Assembly: GCF_013348785.1 (NCBI RefSeq)
Contig: NZ_CP054691.1
Coordinates: 62,001-126,000 of the forward strand
Direction: 5' to 3'
Length of the DNA stretch: 64,000 bases
Source: Gordonia sp. X0973
Lineage (GTDB): Bacteria; Actinomycetota; Actinomycetes; Mycobacteriales; Mycobacteriaceae
In this document: in pieces, positions 9,776-17,398 of the stretch
Layout: each line of letters opens with the position of its first letter
Numbering within the stretch: position 1 is the first letter of the stretch
The notes under the pieces: model-generated
Database searches by the model: none
What the model was told of the DNA's origin: nothing
The model's input: only the letters and a program-made list of their open reading frames with translations
Translations under genes and position numbers: made by a program

Positions 9776-10510
9776 CTATCCGCCGGCGACGCCCAGGCGC
9801 GCGAGGATGTCGGCATCGATGGCGCCCAGCTCGTTGTCGATCGACCGGTGGGCGTTCTTGCGCGCCGACGGCGACATGGACTCGGCGGCGTCGACGGCGA
9901 CCGACAGATTGGCCAACCGCGTGTCCATCGTCGACGCGAAGGCCGCGGCGTCGGCGCTCGTGTCGGTCAGCGTCAGGCTGCGCAACGACTGTTGCGTGGT
10001 GGCGATGCGGGCGGCCAGCGGTGCGCCCCGGCCGGTGAATTGGCGCAGGGTCTCCGGTGCCACGCCGGCGCGCGACGCCTGAAGGTCGTTGACCTTCTCG
10101 CGGGCGACGACGGCGCCGCGGTACAGCACCGGCCCGAGGATCGGGGCGGCGACGCGGGCGACCGAGACGAAGCGGCGCGCATTCTTCGGGGTCAGGCGCT
10201 TCTTCTTGGCGGCGGCCTCGATCTTCGCCGTCTCGGCCTTGGCGCCGGCGATCGCCGCCCGCGACGCGTGCTTGGCCTTGCGCTCGTCGGTGCGCAACTC
10301 GCGCTTGTGCGCGCGGTCGGCGCGTCGGACGTCCTTGCGCTGTGCCCGTTTGCCGTCCTTCTCGGTGCGCTTGAGTTCGGCGCGGCGCTCCTTCGCGTCG
10401 TATTTGGCTTCGAACTTGGCCCGCTGCTTGGCGGCCTTCTTCTCGGCCTTCTTCGCGGCGCGGCGCTCGCGGCGGCTCGGCTTCTGCTCGTCGGAGGAGA
10501 ACAATCCCAT
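9776..10510 (-). CDS. DUF6474-type basic protein
   Basis: The 244-residue protein begins MGLFSSDEQKPSRRERRAAKK and its first half is extremely rich in Lys, Arg and Ala, probably a long charged helix or coiled coil. The second half has a hydrophobic stretch (VARVAAPILGPVLYRGAVVA, about residues 118-137) and an Ala-rich helical tail. This layout fits the actinobacterial DUF6474 family, of unknown function. The basic helix could bind nucleic acid or acidic lipid; that is a guess. It lies 14 bases upstream of the sigma gene and could share its promoter. Confidence 0.7.
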   Translation of the reverse strand: MGLFSSDEQKPSRRERRAAKKAEKKAAKQRAKFEAKYDAKERRAELKRTEKDGKRAQRKDVRRADRAHKRELRTDERKAKHASRAAIAGAKAETAKIEAAAKKKRLTPKNARRFVSVARVAAPILGPVLYRGAVVAREKVNDLQASRAGVAPETLRQFTGRGAPLAARIATTQQSLRSLTLTDTSADAAAFASTMDTRLANLSVAVDAAESMSPSARKNAHRSIDNELGAIDADILARLGVAGG

Positions 10511-10670
10511 GCGCCCAACCCTAGGTCATCGGCCGTGGGCCTGTCTGCGGTCGCGGCGGTGAGCGCGGACCGCTCGCTTTGCTCCGGCGTTGCCGAATGC
10601 GTCAGACCCATCGGTTACGTTGAGAAGCACAATCCCGCACGACGGGGGGAGTGAACCGAAGGGGGTGGGG

Positions 10671-12356
10671 GTGAGCACGGTGGTCCGGTCTCCCGGTGAT
10701 TCTCTCCGCCCGCCGACGGGAGTGCTGCTGAGTGCTCGTGACCTCTCCGGCTGTGCCCACCGCCTTTCCCTCGACAACTCGCCCGCGGCCCGCGAACTCG
10801 GCGTCGACGTGGACGATTCCCCCGAGGTGGCGCGCCGCAAAGAAGCCGCGGTGTTGCACCGGGCGCGGGTGCGCGAGCTGCTGCGGTCCATCCACAGCGA
10901 TCAGACCTCGTCGGTCTTCGTGGCCGTCGACGAGGGACCGCGCGATCGGCGAATCGAGCAGACGCTGGCCGCCGCCGCACGAGGCGTCGGATGGATATGG
11001 AACGCGACCCTGCCCGACGACCTCGTCGGCCGGCGGCGGGGTCATGCCGAACTGCTCGTCCACGACGGCAGCGGATACATCCCGGTGATCGTCGTGAACC
11101 ACCGGGTGACCAAGCCGCTCGGCGCGTCGGCCGGCGAGGGCGAGGCGCCGCGCACCATCGTGACGAGTCCGCTGTGGGCGTGGCTGCCGATGCCCGATCC
11201 GACGCGTTCGCTGCGGCCCAACAGGCGCGATCAACAGCGACTGCAACACCTCACCGAGCTACTGGTGGCGGCCGGGCTGTCGGGTGAGCGGGGGCCGGGC
11301 CAGTGGCGCGCCGGCGTGATCGGGATGGATGCCGACTGCATCGCGGTGATCGACCTGGGGTCGATGCGGGCGGACTTCGCGGAGCTGACCGCGCAACGGC
11401 TGGCGGTCGTCGACCAGCGGGTGTCGACCGAGCCGAGCCGGATCGCGGAATGCCGCGACTGTCCGTGGTGGCCGCGCTGCGAGGCGGACCTCGTCCGGCG
11501 CGACGACGTGAGCCTCGTCGTCAACGGGATGGTCGCCGATGCGTTGCGGGACAACGGGATTGCCACGATAGCCCGGCTCGCCGCCGCCGATCCGGATGAT
11601 CCGCCGCCGCTGTGGCGGGTCGGCTCCTTCCCGGATTCGGTGGCCGCGGCGCGCTGTCACCGGACCGGGGTCGAGATGGTCCGGCGGTCGGAGAAGACCC
11701 CGGTCGCGCGGGCCGACGTCGAGGTCGACGTGGACATGGAGAGCTACGGCGAGGACGGCGCCTACCTGTGGGGCACGCTGCTCACCGACCGCACAGATCC
11801 GTCGCGACCGGTGGTCTACCGGCCGTTCGTGACGTGGCGTCCGCTGCCGACGACAGCCGAGGCGGAATCCTTCGCGGCGTTCTGGGCGTGGCTCTCCGCA
11901 GAGCGGGCGGAGGCCGAGGCGGCGGGGAAGACCTTCGCGGCGTACTGCTATTCGGAGCACGCCGAGAACCGATGGTTGCGCGGCTCCGCCGATCGCTTCG
12001 CCGGACTCCCCGGAGTGCCGTCGCGGGCCGAGGTCGAGGCGTTCATCGCGTCACCGCAGTGGGTCGACGTGTACGCGGCGGTGTCGGCGAACTTCTACTG
12101 CCCGTCGGGCAAGGGGCTCAAGCGGGTGGCGCCGGTCGCCGGATTCCATTGGCGCGACGAGGAGGCCGGGGGTGCGGCCTCGATGGACTGGTACGCGCTG
12201 GCCGTCGGGCTGGATGGATCGACCCCGGACGAGACTCAGCGCACCCGGTTGCTCCAGTACAACGAGGACGACGTCTGGGCCACCAAGATCCTGCGCGAAT
12301 GGATGGACGGCGAAGACGTCAAACGCCTCCCGACAATGCGGGAGCTGCTGGCCTAA
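10671..12356 (+). CDS. TM0106-type RecB-like nuclease
   Basis: This is a protein of about 561 residues of the TM0106 type. The N-terminal half carries a PD-(D/E)XK RecB-like nuclease core (LSARDLSGCAHRLSLDN, GHAELLVHD, ECRDCPWWPRC). The C-terminal half is an RNase H-like exonuclease (VDVDMESYGEDGAYLWG with its acidic pair, then YNEDDVWATKIL). Members are predicted DNA-processing enzymes of unknown pathway; the four-Cys cluster in the RecB part suggests an Fe-S site. I chose GTG 10671, preceded by GAAGGGGG, over an upstream TTG at 10590 that would add 27 atypical residues. It is divergent from the DUF6474 gene. The 22-bp-pitch repeat follows its stop. Confidence 0.82.
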   Translation: MSTVVRSPGDSLRPPTGVLLSARDLSGCAHRLSLDNSPAARELGVDVDDSPEVARRKEAAVLHRARVRELLRSIHSDQTSSVFVAVDEGPRDRRIEQTLAAAARGVGWIWNATLPDDLVGRRRGHAELLVHDGSGYIPVIVVNHRVTKPLGASAGEGEAPRTIVTSPLWAWLPMPDPTRSLRPNRRDQQRLQHLTELLVAAGLSGERGPGQWRAGVIGMDADCIAVIDLGSMRADFAELTAQRLAVVDQRVSTEPSRIAECRDCPWWPRCEADLVRRDDVSLVVNGMVADALRDNGIATIARLAAADPDDPPPLWRVGSFPDSVAAARCHRTGVEMVRRSEKTPVARADVEVDVDMESYGEDGAYLWGTLLTDRTDPSRPVVYRPFVTWRPLPTTAEAESFAAFWAWLSAERAEAEAAGKTFAAYCYSEHAENRWLRGSADRFAGLPGVPSRAEVEAFIASPQWVDVYAAVSANFYCPSGKGLKRVAPVAGFHWRDEEAGGAASMDWYALAVGLDGSTPDETQRTRLLQYNEDDVWATKILREWMDGEDVKRLPTMRELLA

Positions 12357-12372
12357 CGACCCCGCCGAGCGC

Positions 12373-12460
12373 CGAGTGGGCACCCCAACCCCGTCGAGTG
12401 GGCACGTCAACCCCGCCGACTGGGCACCTCAACCCGGCCGAGCGCTGGGTCGAGTGACCG
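12373..12460 (+). repeat. 22-bp-pitch intergenic repeat, locus B (three clear cores and one decayed)
   Basis: Cores CGAGTGGGCACC, CGAGTGGGCACG and CGACTGGGCACC begin at 12373, 12395 and 12417, exactly 22 bases apart. A decayed copy (CGAGCGCTGGG) begins at 12439. The array starts 16 bases after the stop of the nuclease gene and is preceded by CCCCGCCGAGCGCCG, which also precedes locus C at 55337-55351. Confidence 0.9.
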
Positions 12461-12476
12461 CGACGAAGGAGCGGTT

Positions 12477-12597
12477 GTATCGAGACCTGGGCACTCCAAA
12501 TCCCGTCGAGAGCCTGGGTCGTATCGAGACCTGGGCACCCGGTCCAGTGGGTGTGCGGTTTCAGACACCGACGTTCTCGGGTGAGGTTCCAGACACT
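12477..12597 (+). repeat. Degenerate repeats downstream of locus B
   Basis: GTATCGAGACCTGGGCAC occurs at 12477 and again at 12521, 44 bases (2 x 22) apart, so this looks like a diverged extension of the same array. Further right GGTTTCAGACAC (12557) and GGTTCCAGACAC (12585) form a second pair of direct repeats, possibly an old mobile-element end. No gene is seen between 12357 and 12635. Confidence 0.6.
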
Positions 12598-12623
12598 TCG
12601 CGCGGCAACCGGCGTGAACTGCC

Positions 12624-12629
12624 TAGCAT
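12624..12629 (+). promoter_or_regulatory. -10 box of the HD-DUF1990 gene (leaderless)
   Basis: TAGCAT ends six bases before the ATG at 12636; no ribosome site is present. Confidence 0.5.
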
Positions 12630-12635
12630 CCATCC

Positions 12636-13730
12636 ATGGACGTCGAGATCCCAGAGGCCATCGCAGCCGATCTGACCCAGCGGTGGAATGAGCCGCACCG
12701 TCGACATCACGATCAGCGGCACCTCGACGAGGTTCTCGAGGCTCTGGAGATCCTTCGGGACGAAGGGTTGGCCTTTGCCCAGCGCCCGGTCGTGTTGGCC
12801 GCCTGGTTCCACGACGCGGTCTACAAACCGCTCAGCTCCTCCAACGAGCAGGACTCCGCGGACCTGGCGCGCCGGCTCCTCGTCGACGACCCTGATCGTG
12901 ACGAGATCGCACGACTCGTCGAACTGACCACCGCGCACGATCCCGCTGCCGACGACGCCAACGGCATCGCCCTGTCCGACGCCGACTTCGCGGTTCTCGG
13001 ATCGGCCCCGGAACGCTATGACGAATACGCGGCAAACGTCCGAGAGGAGTTCCGCCGTGTGCCCGGTCGCGTGTTCCGGCGGAAGCGGGCCGAACTGCTG
13101 ACCGAGTTCTTGGGGCGTGAGCACATCTTCATGTCGCCGCAGGCGCGTGAACGCTGGGAGGCGCCGGCCCGGGAGAACATCGCGCGGGAGATCGCGGCGC
13201 TGCGCGGGTCCGAAGACGACGGGAACCCGTCGCGCGCGTCGTTCACCTATGCGGGCGTCGGCGCCACGCTGACCACCCCGCCGAGCGGATACCACGCCTT
13301 CACCCACCGCCGCCGGATCGGCTCCGGCCGGCCGCTCTTCGAGCGCGCCGCCGAGCACGTTCTCACCTTCGGCATGCAGAAGGACATCGGGATCTTCCGT
13401 GCCGCGTCGACGTCGACCGCGCATGAGGGCACCGAGTTGTCCATCCGGCTCGGCGTCGGGCCGCTCGGGATCACCGCACCCTGTCGGGTCGTCTACGTCC
13501 TCGACGAGCCCGACCGCCGGGGGTTCGCCTACGGCACTCTTCCCGGTCACCCCGAATCCGGCGAGGAACTGTTCGCCGTCGAGTACGACCCGGCCGACGA
13601 CGGTGTCTACGGCCTCGTGTCCGCGTTCTCGCGGCCCGCCGCCTGGTACGCCCGCATGGGAGGACCGGTGACCCGGCTTCTGCAGGCCTGGTTCGCGCGG
13701 CGCTACCTCGCCGCACTGCCCCGTTCCTGA
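12636..13730 (+). CDS. HD-superfamily domain fused to DUF1990
   Basis: The 364-residue protein has two parts. Residues 1-190 look like the predicted metal-dependent HD-type phosphohydrolases: NEPHRRHHDQRHLDEV near residue 18, WFHDAVY with His59-Asp60, and a later LVELTTAHDP. Residues from about 203 to the end match DUF1990: FTYAGVGATLTTPPSGYHAF, GRPLFERAAEHV, YGTLPGHPESGEELFAVEY and a terminal WFARRYL. DUF1990 usually occurs as a free-standing protein of about 170 residues, so this fusion is unusual. A possible role is hydrolysis of a phosphorylated small molecule with DUF1990 as a ligand-binding partner; this is inference. The gene converges on the surface-protein gene. Confidence 0.78.
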   Translation: MDVEIPEAIAADLTQRWNEPHRRHHDQRHLDEVLEALEILRDEGLAFAQRPVVLAAWFHDAVYKPLSSSNEQDSADLARRLLVDDPDRDEIARLVELTTAHDPAADDANGIALSDADFAVLGSAPERYDEYAANVREEFRRVPGRVFRRKRAELLTEFLGREHIFMSPQARERWEAPARENIAREIAALRGSEDDGNPSRASFTYAGVGATLTTPPSGYHAFTHRRRIGSGRPLFERAAEHVLTFGMQKDIGIFRAASTSTAHEGTELSIRLGVGPLGITAPCRVVYVLDEPDRRGFAYGTLPGHPESGEELFAVEYDPADDGVYGLVSAFSRPAAWYARMGGPVTRLLQAWFARRYLAALPRS

Positions 13731-13758
13731 TCCCCGTTCGGGTGCGTCGGAGGTCCTG

Positions 13759-14741
13759 TCAGCGGCGGATGGCGTGCAGTGCGTCGAGGAAGCGTCCGCT
13801 GCCGAGCAGCGCGAGCGTCGCCAGGCCCAGCATCGCGGCCGGTCCGTAACCCTCGGCGACCGTGCCGAAGTCACCGAGAGGTGCGGCGACGGCGGTCGGC
13901 TTGCCTGGATCCGGTGCCACCGCGGGGGCGGTGGGTGCCGGTGCGGGCCGGTTGGGTGCCGGTGCCGTGCCGGGCGCTCCAGATCCCGGGCCACCAGGGG
14001 CAGCCGGGGCACCGGGGCCGCCAGGGGCGGCGGGGCGCCGCCTGAGGGTGTGCCGGGTGCGGGTGCCGCCGGTGCGGGAGCCGCCGGTGCCGGAGCGGCA
14101 GGTGCCGGGGCAGCGGGAGGTGCGGGCGCGGCTGGCGCCGGTGGCGAGTATTGATCGGGCGTGTAGTGGTCGCCGTACCGGGTCGGGGGAAGGTCCACCG
14201 GCGGGGTACCGGCCATCGGAGGGGCGCCGCCGATGCTCGCGCCGGAGTTGGCGCCGCTGCCGGCCCCGGGAACGGTGGGAGTACCCGGCCCACCCGGTAG
14301 CGTCGGGTCGGTCCCACCCGGGTCCGAGCCAGTGCCGCTTCCGCCAGTGCCAGTCCCAGTGCCCGTGCCGCCAGTGCCCGTGCCCGTGCCGCCAGTGCCG
14401 GTGCCGGTCCCACCCGAGTCGGTGCTCGCCCCCGAGCCGGTGCCGCCAGAAGTGGTCCCACCGGTGTTGTTGCCGCCGGTGCCACCCGAGTTGTTCCCGC
14501 CGGCCCCACCGGGGTTCCAGTTGCTTCCGGGTCCACCCCCGGGCGTGCCCGTGCCCGTTCCGCCCGCTCCGAAATCGGACCCGCCGGGCGTCGAACCGAA
14601 ATCAACCGGCATCGGCGTCGCCGAGGAATCGGCGGGCGTCACGAGGAAGGCAAACGTGAAGCTCATCACACCCGCCGCCGCGAACGCGGCGGCCGTGCGC
14701 ACCGTCACCGGGGGACGGCGGAGGTTTCGCATGGACTTCAT
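13759..14741 (-). CDS. Frameshifted Pro/Gly-rich surface protein (signal peptide, repeats, C-terminal membrane anchor)
   Basis: From the ATG at 14741 the protein shows a signal-type helix (TAAAFAAAGVMSFTFAFLVT) and a Gly/Thr/Ser repeat region with many GTG steps. Next comes PPTRYGDHY, then PAPAAPAPAAP repeats. Around 14030-14045 the good frame changes: the original frame runs on into non-biological sequence, while the next frame resumes APNRPAPAP and ends GPAAMLGLATLALLGSGRFL, a membrane anchor with basic tail, stopping at 13759. One base is missing relative to an intact frame of about 327 codons. This is either a sequencing error in a G/C run or a real inactivation or phase-variation site. 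Likely a wall-spanning surface protein of unknown role. Confidence 0.6.
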
Positions 14742-15102
14742 CGATCGAGCTTTCTGGGTGTTGAACTGTTGGCGGCCGAAGAACGAAATGGCCGTCACCA
14801 GCGGGTATGCAGGCAATCTCGCTGAGATTGTCGAGTCTGGGCCGGCCGTCCGGCGCGGCGTGAAACCACCCCGCGCGCGTGCCGATCGCGGACCCGGTGC
14901 GAGTATATCCACCGAAACCGGCCACACTCCGAATCGAGCAGGTTCCCTCCGGCTGGGCCGCGCTTCGCCTACCCTACTGATCTGTTGCATTGTCGACCTT
15001 GAACCATGGTGGGTCGTAAATTCACCCAAATGGGGTATTCTGAAGAAGATTCAGGATGGACTCATTCCACGGCAAGCGAAATGCGAACGAGGAGAACCAC
15101 GT
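14742..15102. other. 361-base divergent intergenic region
   Basis: This gap separates the surface-protein gene (minus) from the EspR-like gene (plus). The right part, about 14980-15060, is clearly richer in A and T than its surroundings and holds the likely promoter of the EspR-like gene. No gene, tRNA or long repeat was seen in it. Confidence 0.6.
15036..15041 (+). promoter_or_regulatory. Candidate -10 box of the EspR-like regulator
   Basis: TATTCT lies in an A/T-rich stretch 61 bases before the ATG at 15103, giving a 5' leader of about 50-55 bases. The leader ends in a GGAGAA ribosome site. Confidence 0.4.
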
Positions 15103-15579
15103 ATGACGTCCAGCGAGGCTGGCAAGGCGGACAGCCGCGCAGCAGATCTCGAACCCGGTCTGTTTGCTCGGCGCCTAGAGGAATTGTTCCGCACCGTTCC
15201 CGGCCCGAACGGTCGTGCCTACAGCGCGAAGGCCATCGCAGCCCGGTCGACCGAGCGTGGCTTCCGGCTCGGCGAGTCGTACCTCAGCCAGCTCCGCTCG
15301 GGTAAGGCCAAGTCGCCGTCGTTCCGCACCGTCGAGGGTATCGCCGCCGCGTTCGGCGTCGACGTCCACTACTTCCTCGAGGACGGCGCCGCACAGCGCA
15401 CCCGCGAGGAAATCGACATGATGCGGATGCAGGCCGACGCCGACATCCAGCTCGCCGCCTTCCGGCTGGCCGGCCTGTCCAGCGACAAGGTGACCGTCGT
15501 CAACGAGCTCATCAAGGTGCTTCGGGAGCAGCAGGGACTGCCCCAGGACCCGCCGGAGATCAACGGCGCCAAGGCCTAG
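15103..15579 (+). CDS. EspR-like helix-turn-helix regulator
   Basis: The 158-residue protein resembles EspR of mycobacteria: LFARRLEELFRTV, then a helix-turn-helix with YLSQLRSGKAKSPSFRTVEGIAAAFGV (about residues 65-92) and a C-terminal helical dimerisation part. EspR-type proteins are nucleoid-associated regulators that bind many sites and control cell-wall and secretion genes. The start is ATG 15103, preceded by GGAGAA. It heads a same-strand run with an IrrE-like protease (118-base gap) and a membrane protein. That neighbourhood suggests a dedicated local regulator rather than the global EspR orthologue. Both readings are possible. Confidence 0.82.
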   Translation: MTSSEAGKADSRAADLEPGLFARRLEELFRTVPGPNGRAYSAKAIAARSTERGFRLGESYLSQLRSGKAKSPSFRTVEGIAAAFGVDVHYFLEDGAAQRTREEIDMMRMQADADIQLAAFRLAGLSSDKVTVVNELIKVLREQQGLPQDPPEINGAKA

Positions 15580-15697
15580 TCGATCTGGTCACATCGCGTG
15601 CGCGGATCGTGCTGCGGCCATTTCTGCGAAGTAGAATGACCTTCGCGGGCCCGGTCTTCGTTGCCCGCCATTGCTGAACCGCCGGGGGAATCCACGT

Positions 15698-16207
15698 ATG
15701 CGAAGCGAGCGCGCGCTGCGCGCACTGTGTCGCCGAGAGCTGCGCGGACTCGACCTCGATCTGCCGTTTGACGCCGAGCAACTGTGCCGCCGCTACGGCG
15801 AACGCCGCGGCCGACCCGTCAACGTCATCTCCTATCCGCTGCCCACCGGGATGCCCAACGGCGTCTGGCTTTCGGCGGGCGACGGCGACTACTTCTTCTG
15901 CCAGTCCAACACCTCGCCGATGCATCGCAACCAGATCATCGTCCACGAGTTCGGCCACATGATCGCCGGACACCAGATGCTCGGCCAGCTGGACGCGGCC
16001 GCGCTGGTGGCGCCGGGCGAGGGCGAGACAGGCGAAGCGCTCTCGCGCACCTGCTATGACGACGAGCGCGAGTGGGAGGCCGAGATGGTGGCCTCGATCA
16101 TCGTCGGATGGGCCGCCGACGCCGCCGGCGCGGTCGGGTCGACCTCCGACGACATCGGGCTGCGACGTATCCAGCGCCTCCTCGGCGGCCACGGCGGGTG
16201 GATGTAG
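15698..16207 (+). CDS. ImmA/IrrE-type zinc metalloprotease
   Basis: The 169-residue protein has the zinc motif HEFGH (His83, Glu84, His87) and a downstream EWEAEMVAS segment whose Glu near 125-128 could be the third ligand. This arrangement fits the ImmA/IrrE family. Such enzymes cleave a partner repressor, often an XRE/HTH protein encoded alongside, to switch on transcription. The partner here would be the EspR-like protein. ATG 15698 is preceded by GGGGGAA at 7 bases. The stop overlaps the beginning of the next reading frame if a GTG at 16198 is used. Confidence 0.82.
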   Translation: MRSERALRALCRRELRGLDLDLPFDAEQLCRRYGERRGRPVNVISYPLPTGMPNGVWLSAGDGDYFFCQSNTSPMHRNQIIVHEFGHMIAGHQMLGQLDAAALVAPGEGETGEALSRTCYDDEREWEAEMVASIIVGWAADAAGAVGSTSDDIGLRRIQRLLGGHGGWM

Positions 16208-16209
16208 CC

Positions 16210-17340
16210 GTGGAATCCGTCCTTCGCGCCGACGTGGTGAACCTCATCGCCCTGGCGGTCTTCGCCTTCGCGGTGTGCTGGCGGATGGACCAGATCCGAC
16301 GAGACGGCGGCGGTTTGCAGGCCACGGCGATGACCGTCAGCGTCGTCGCCTTCACCCTCGCCTTCGTCTCGGCGAACACGAATCTGGCCCAACGCCTCAA
16401 CGGCTGGACCTTCGACGGGTTCTCCCGCGTGCTCCTGTGGTCGATGCTGGCCCTCGGCGCCGGGGCGCTCGTCGTCGTCTTCTACTACTCCCCGGCGGAA
16501 TCCGGGCGGGCCCGTCGAGCCGGGATCGAAGCGGTTCCGTTGACCATCGCCGCGGCCGGGCTCCAGATCGCGATGACGCAGATCCCGCACAACCTGCGCC
16601 ACACCGACCTCACCGGCAACTCCGCCCGCTACTGGGCGTTCGCGACCTTCTTCCTCATCGCCAGCACCTATCTGGCATACGGCTTCTCCGCGTCGATCGG
16701 CAGCATCCGGCAGTTCATGCCGGCCGCCGCCGGATACCTCCGCGTCTCGCTGATACTCCTGATCGGCGGCCTCGCGGCGCTGGCCACGGCCTCCCTGGTG
16801 CAGATCGTCTTCATTCTCGGCGCGATCATCGGTTGGCACGAACTGAATCCGTTGCTCGCCGCCGCGCGCGCCCTGGCCCTGTCCGGCCTGCTCGGCTTCC
16901 TGACCGGCATCGCCTATCCGTTGCTCCACGCCCGGGTCCGCTGGATCCGGGCGCGGCTGACCCTGCGCCGCCAATACCGCGACCTCGAGCCGCTGTGGGA
17001 GACGGTTACCGGCGCGGTACCCGCCGTCGTGCTTCCCGGCCACGACGGCGAGGACCTCAAAGCGTCGGCGATGGTGCGGTTCAATCGCCGTGTCGTGGAG
17101 ATCCGCGACGCCCTGACCCAGATCAGCCCGCTGTTGCCCCACGACTTCGAGCAGAGCAGCCCGGAACGGCAGGCGAAGCTGATCAGCGCGGCCTGCCGCC
17201 GCTACCGGGACGACGGCGACGCACCCGGCGAGGTGCGCGACGTCCTGCCGGCCAGGGCGTCGACGATCATCGGCGACGCGGAGCCGCTGCGCGAGGTGTC
17301 GATCACGATGACCCGCGGCGCGCGCTGGGTTTCGAACTAG
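16210..17340 (+). CDS. Polytopic membrane protein, MAB_1171c/DUF6545 type
   Basis: The first 240 or so of 376 residues form about seven hydrophobic helices. A cytoplasmic C-terminal domain follows with RRQYRDLEPLWETVTGAVPAVV and VVEIRDALTQISPLLP. This is the pattern of actinobacterial MAB_1171c-type proteins (DUF6545), labelled putative transporters without experimental proof. GTG 16210 is chosen; GTG 16198, overlapping the protease stop, is also in frame. Close packing after the IrrE-like gene argues for one operon with it and the EspR-like gene. The C-terminal domain could be an intracellular signalling or substrate part. Confidence 0.78.
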   Translation: MESVLRADVVNLIALAVFAFAVCWRMDQIRRDGGGLQATAMTVSVVAFTLAFVSANTNLAQRLNGWTFDGFSRVLLWSMLALGAGALVVVFYYSPAESGRARRAGIEAVPLTIAAAGLQIAMTQIPHNLRHTDLTGNSARYWAFATFFLIASTYLAYGFSASIGSIRQFMPAAAGYLRVSLILLIGGLAALATASLVQIVFILGAIIGWHELNPLLAAARALALSGLLGFLTGIAYPLLHARVRWIRARLTLRRQYRDLEPLWETVTGAVPAVVLPGHDGEDLKASAMVRFNRRVVEIRDALTQISPLLPHDFEQSSPERQAKLISAACRRYRDDGDAPGEVRDVLPARASTIIGDAEPLREVSITMTRGARWVSN

Positions 17341-17398
17341 CCTGGGCTCGACGGGCCGGGCGAGAACCTTAGCTGGCGTTAACAAACCTCCGGGCACA

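Noticed and set aside
12557..12597. Insertion sequence remnant from the GGTTYCAGACAC direct repeats
   Set aside because: No transposase fragment and no inverted terminal repeats are present; kept only as a repeat.
12561..15029. 822-codon minus-strand open frame taken as one protein
   Set aside because: Only the part up to the frame switch near 14040 is biological. Beyond it the frame runs antisense to the HD-DUF1990 gene.
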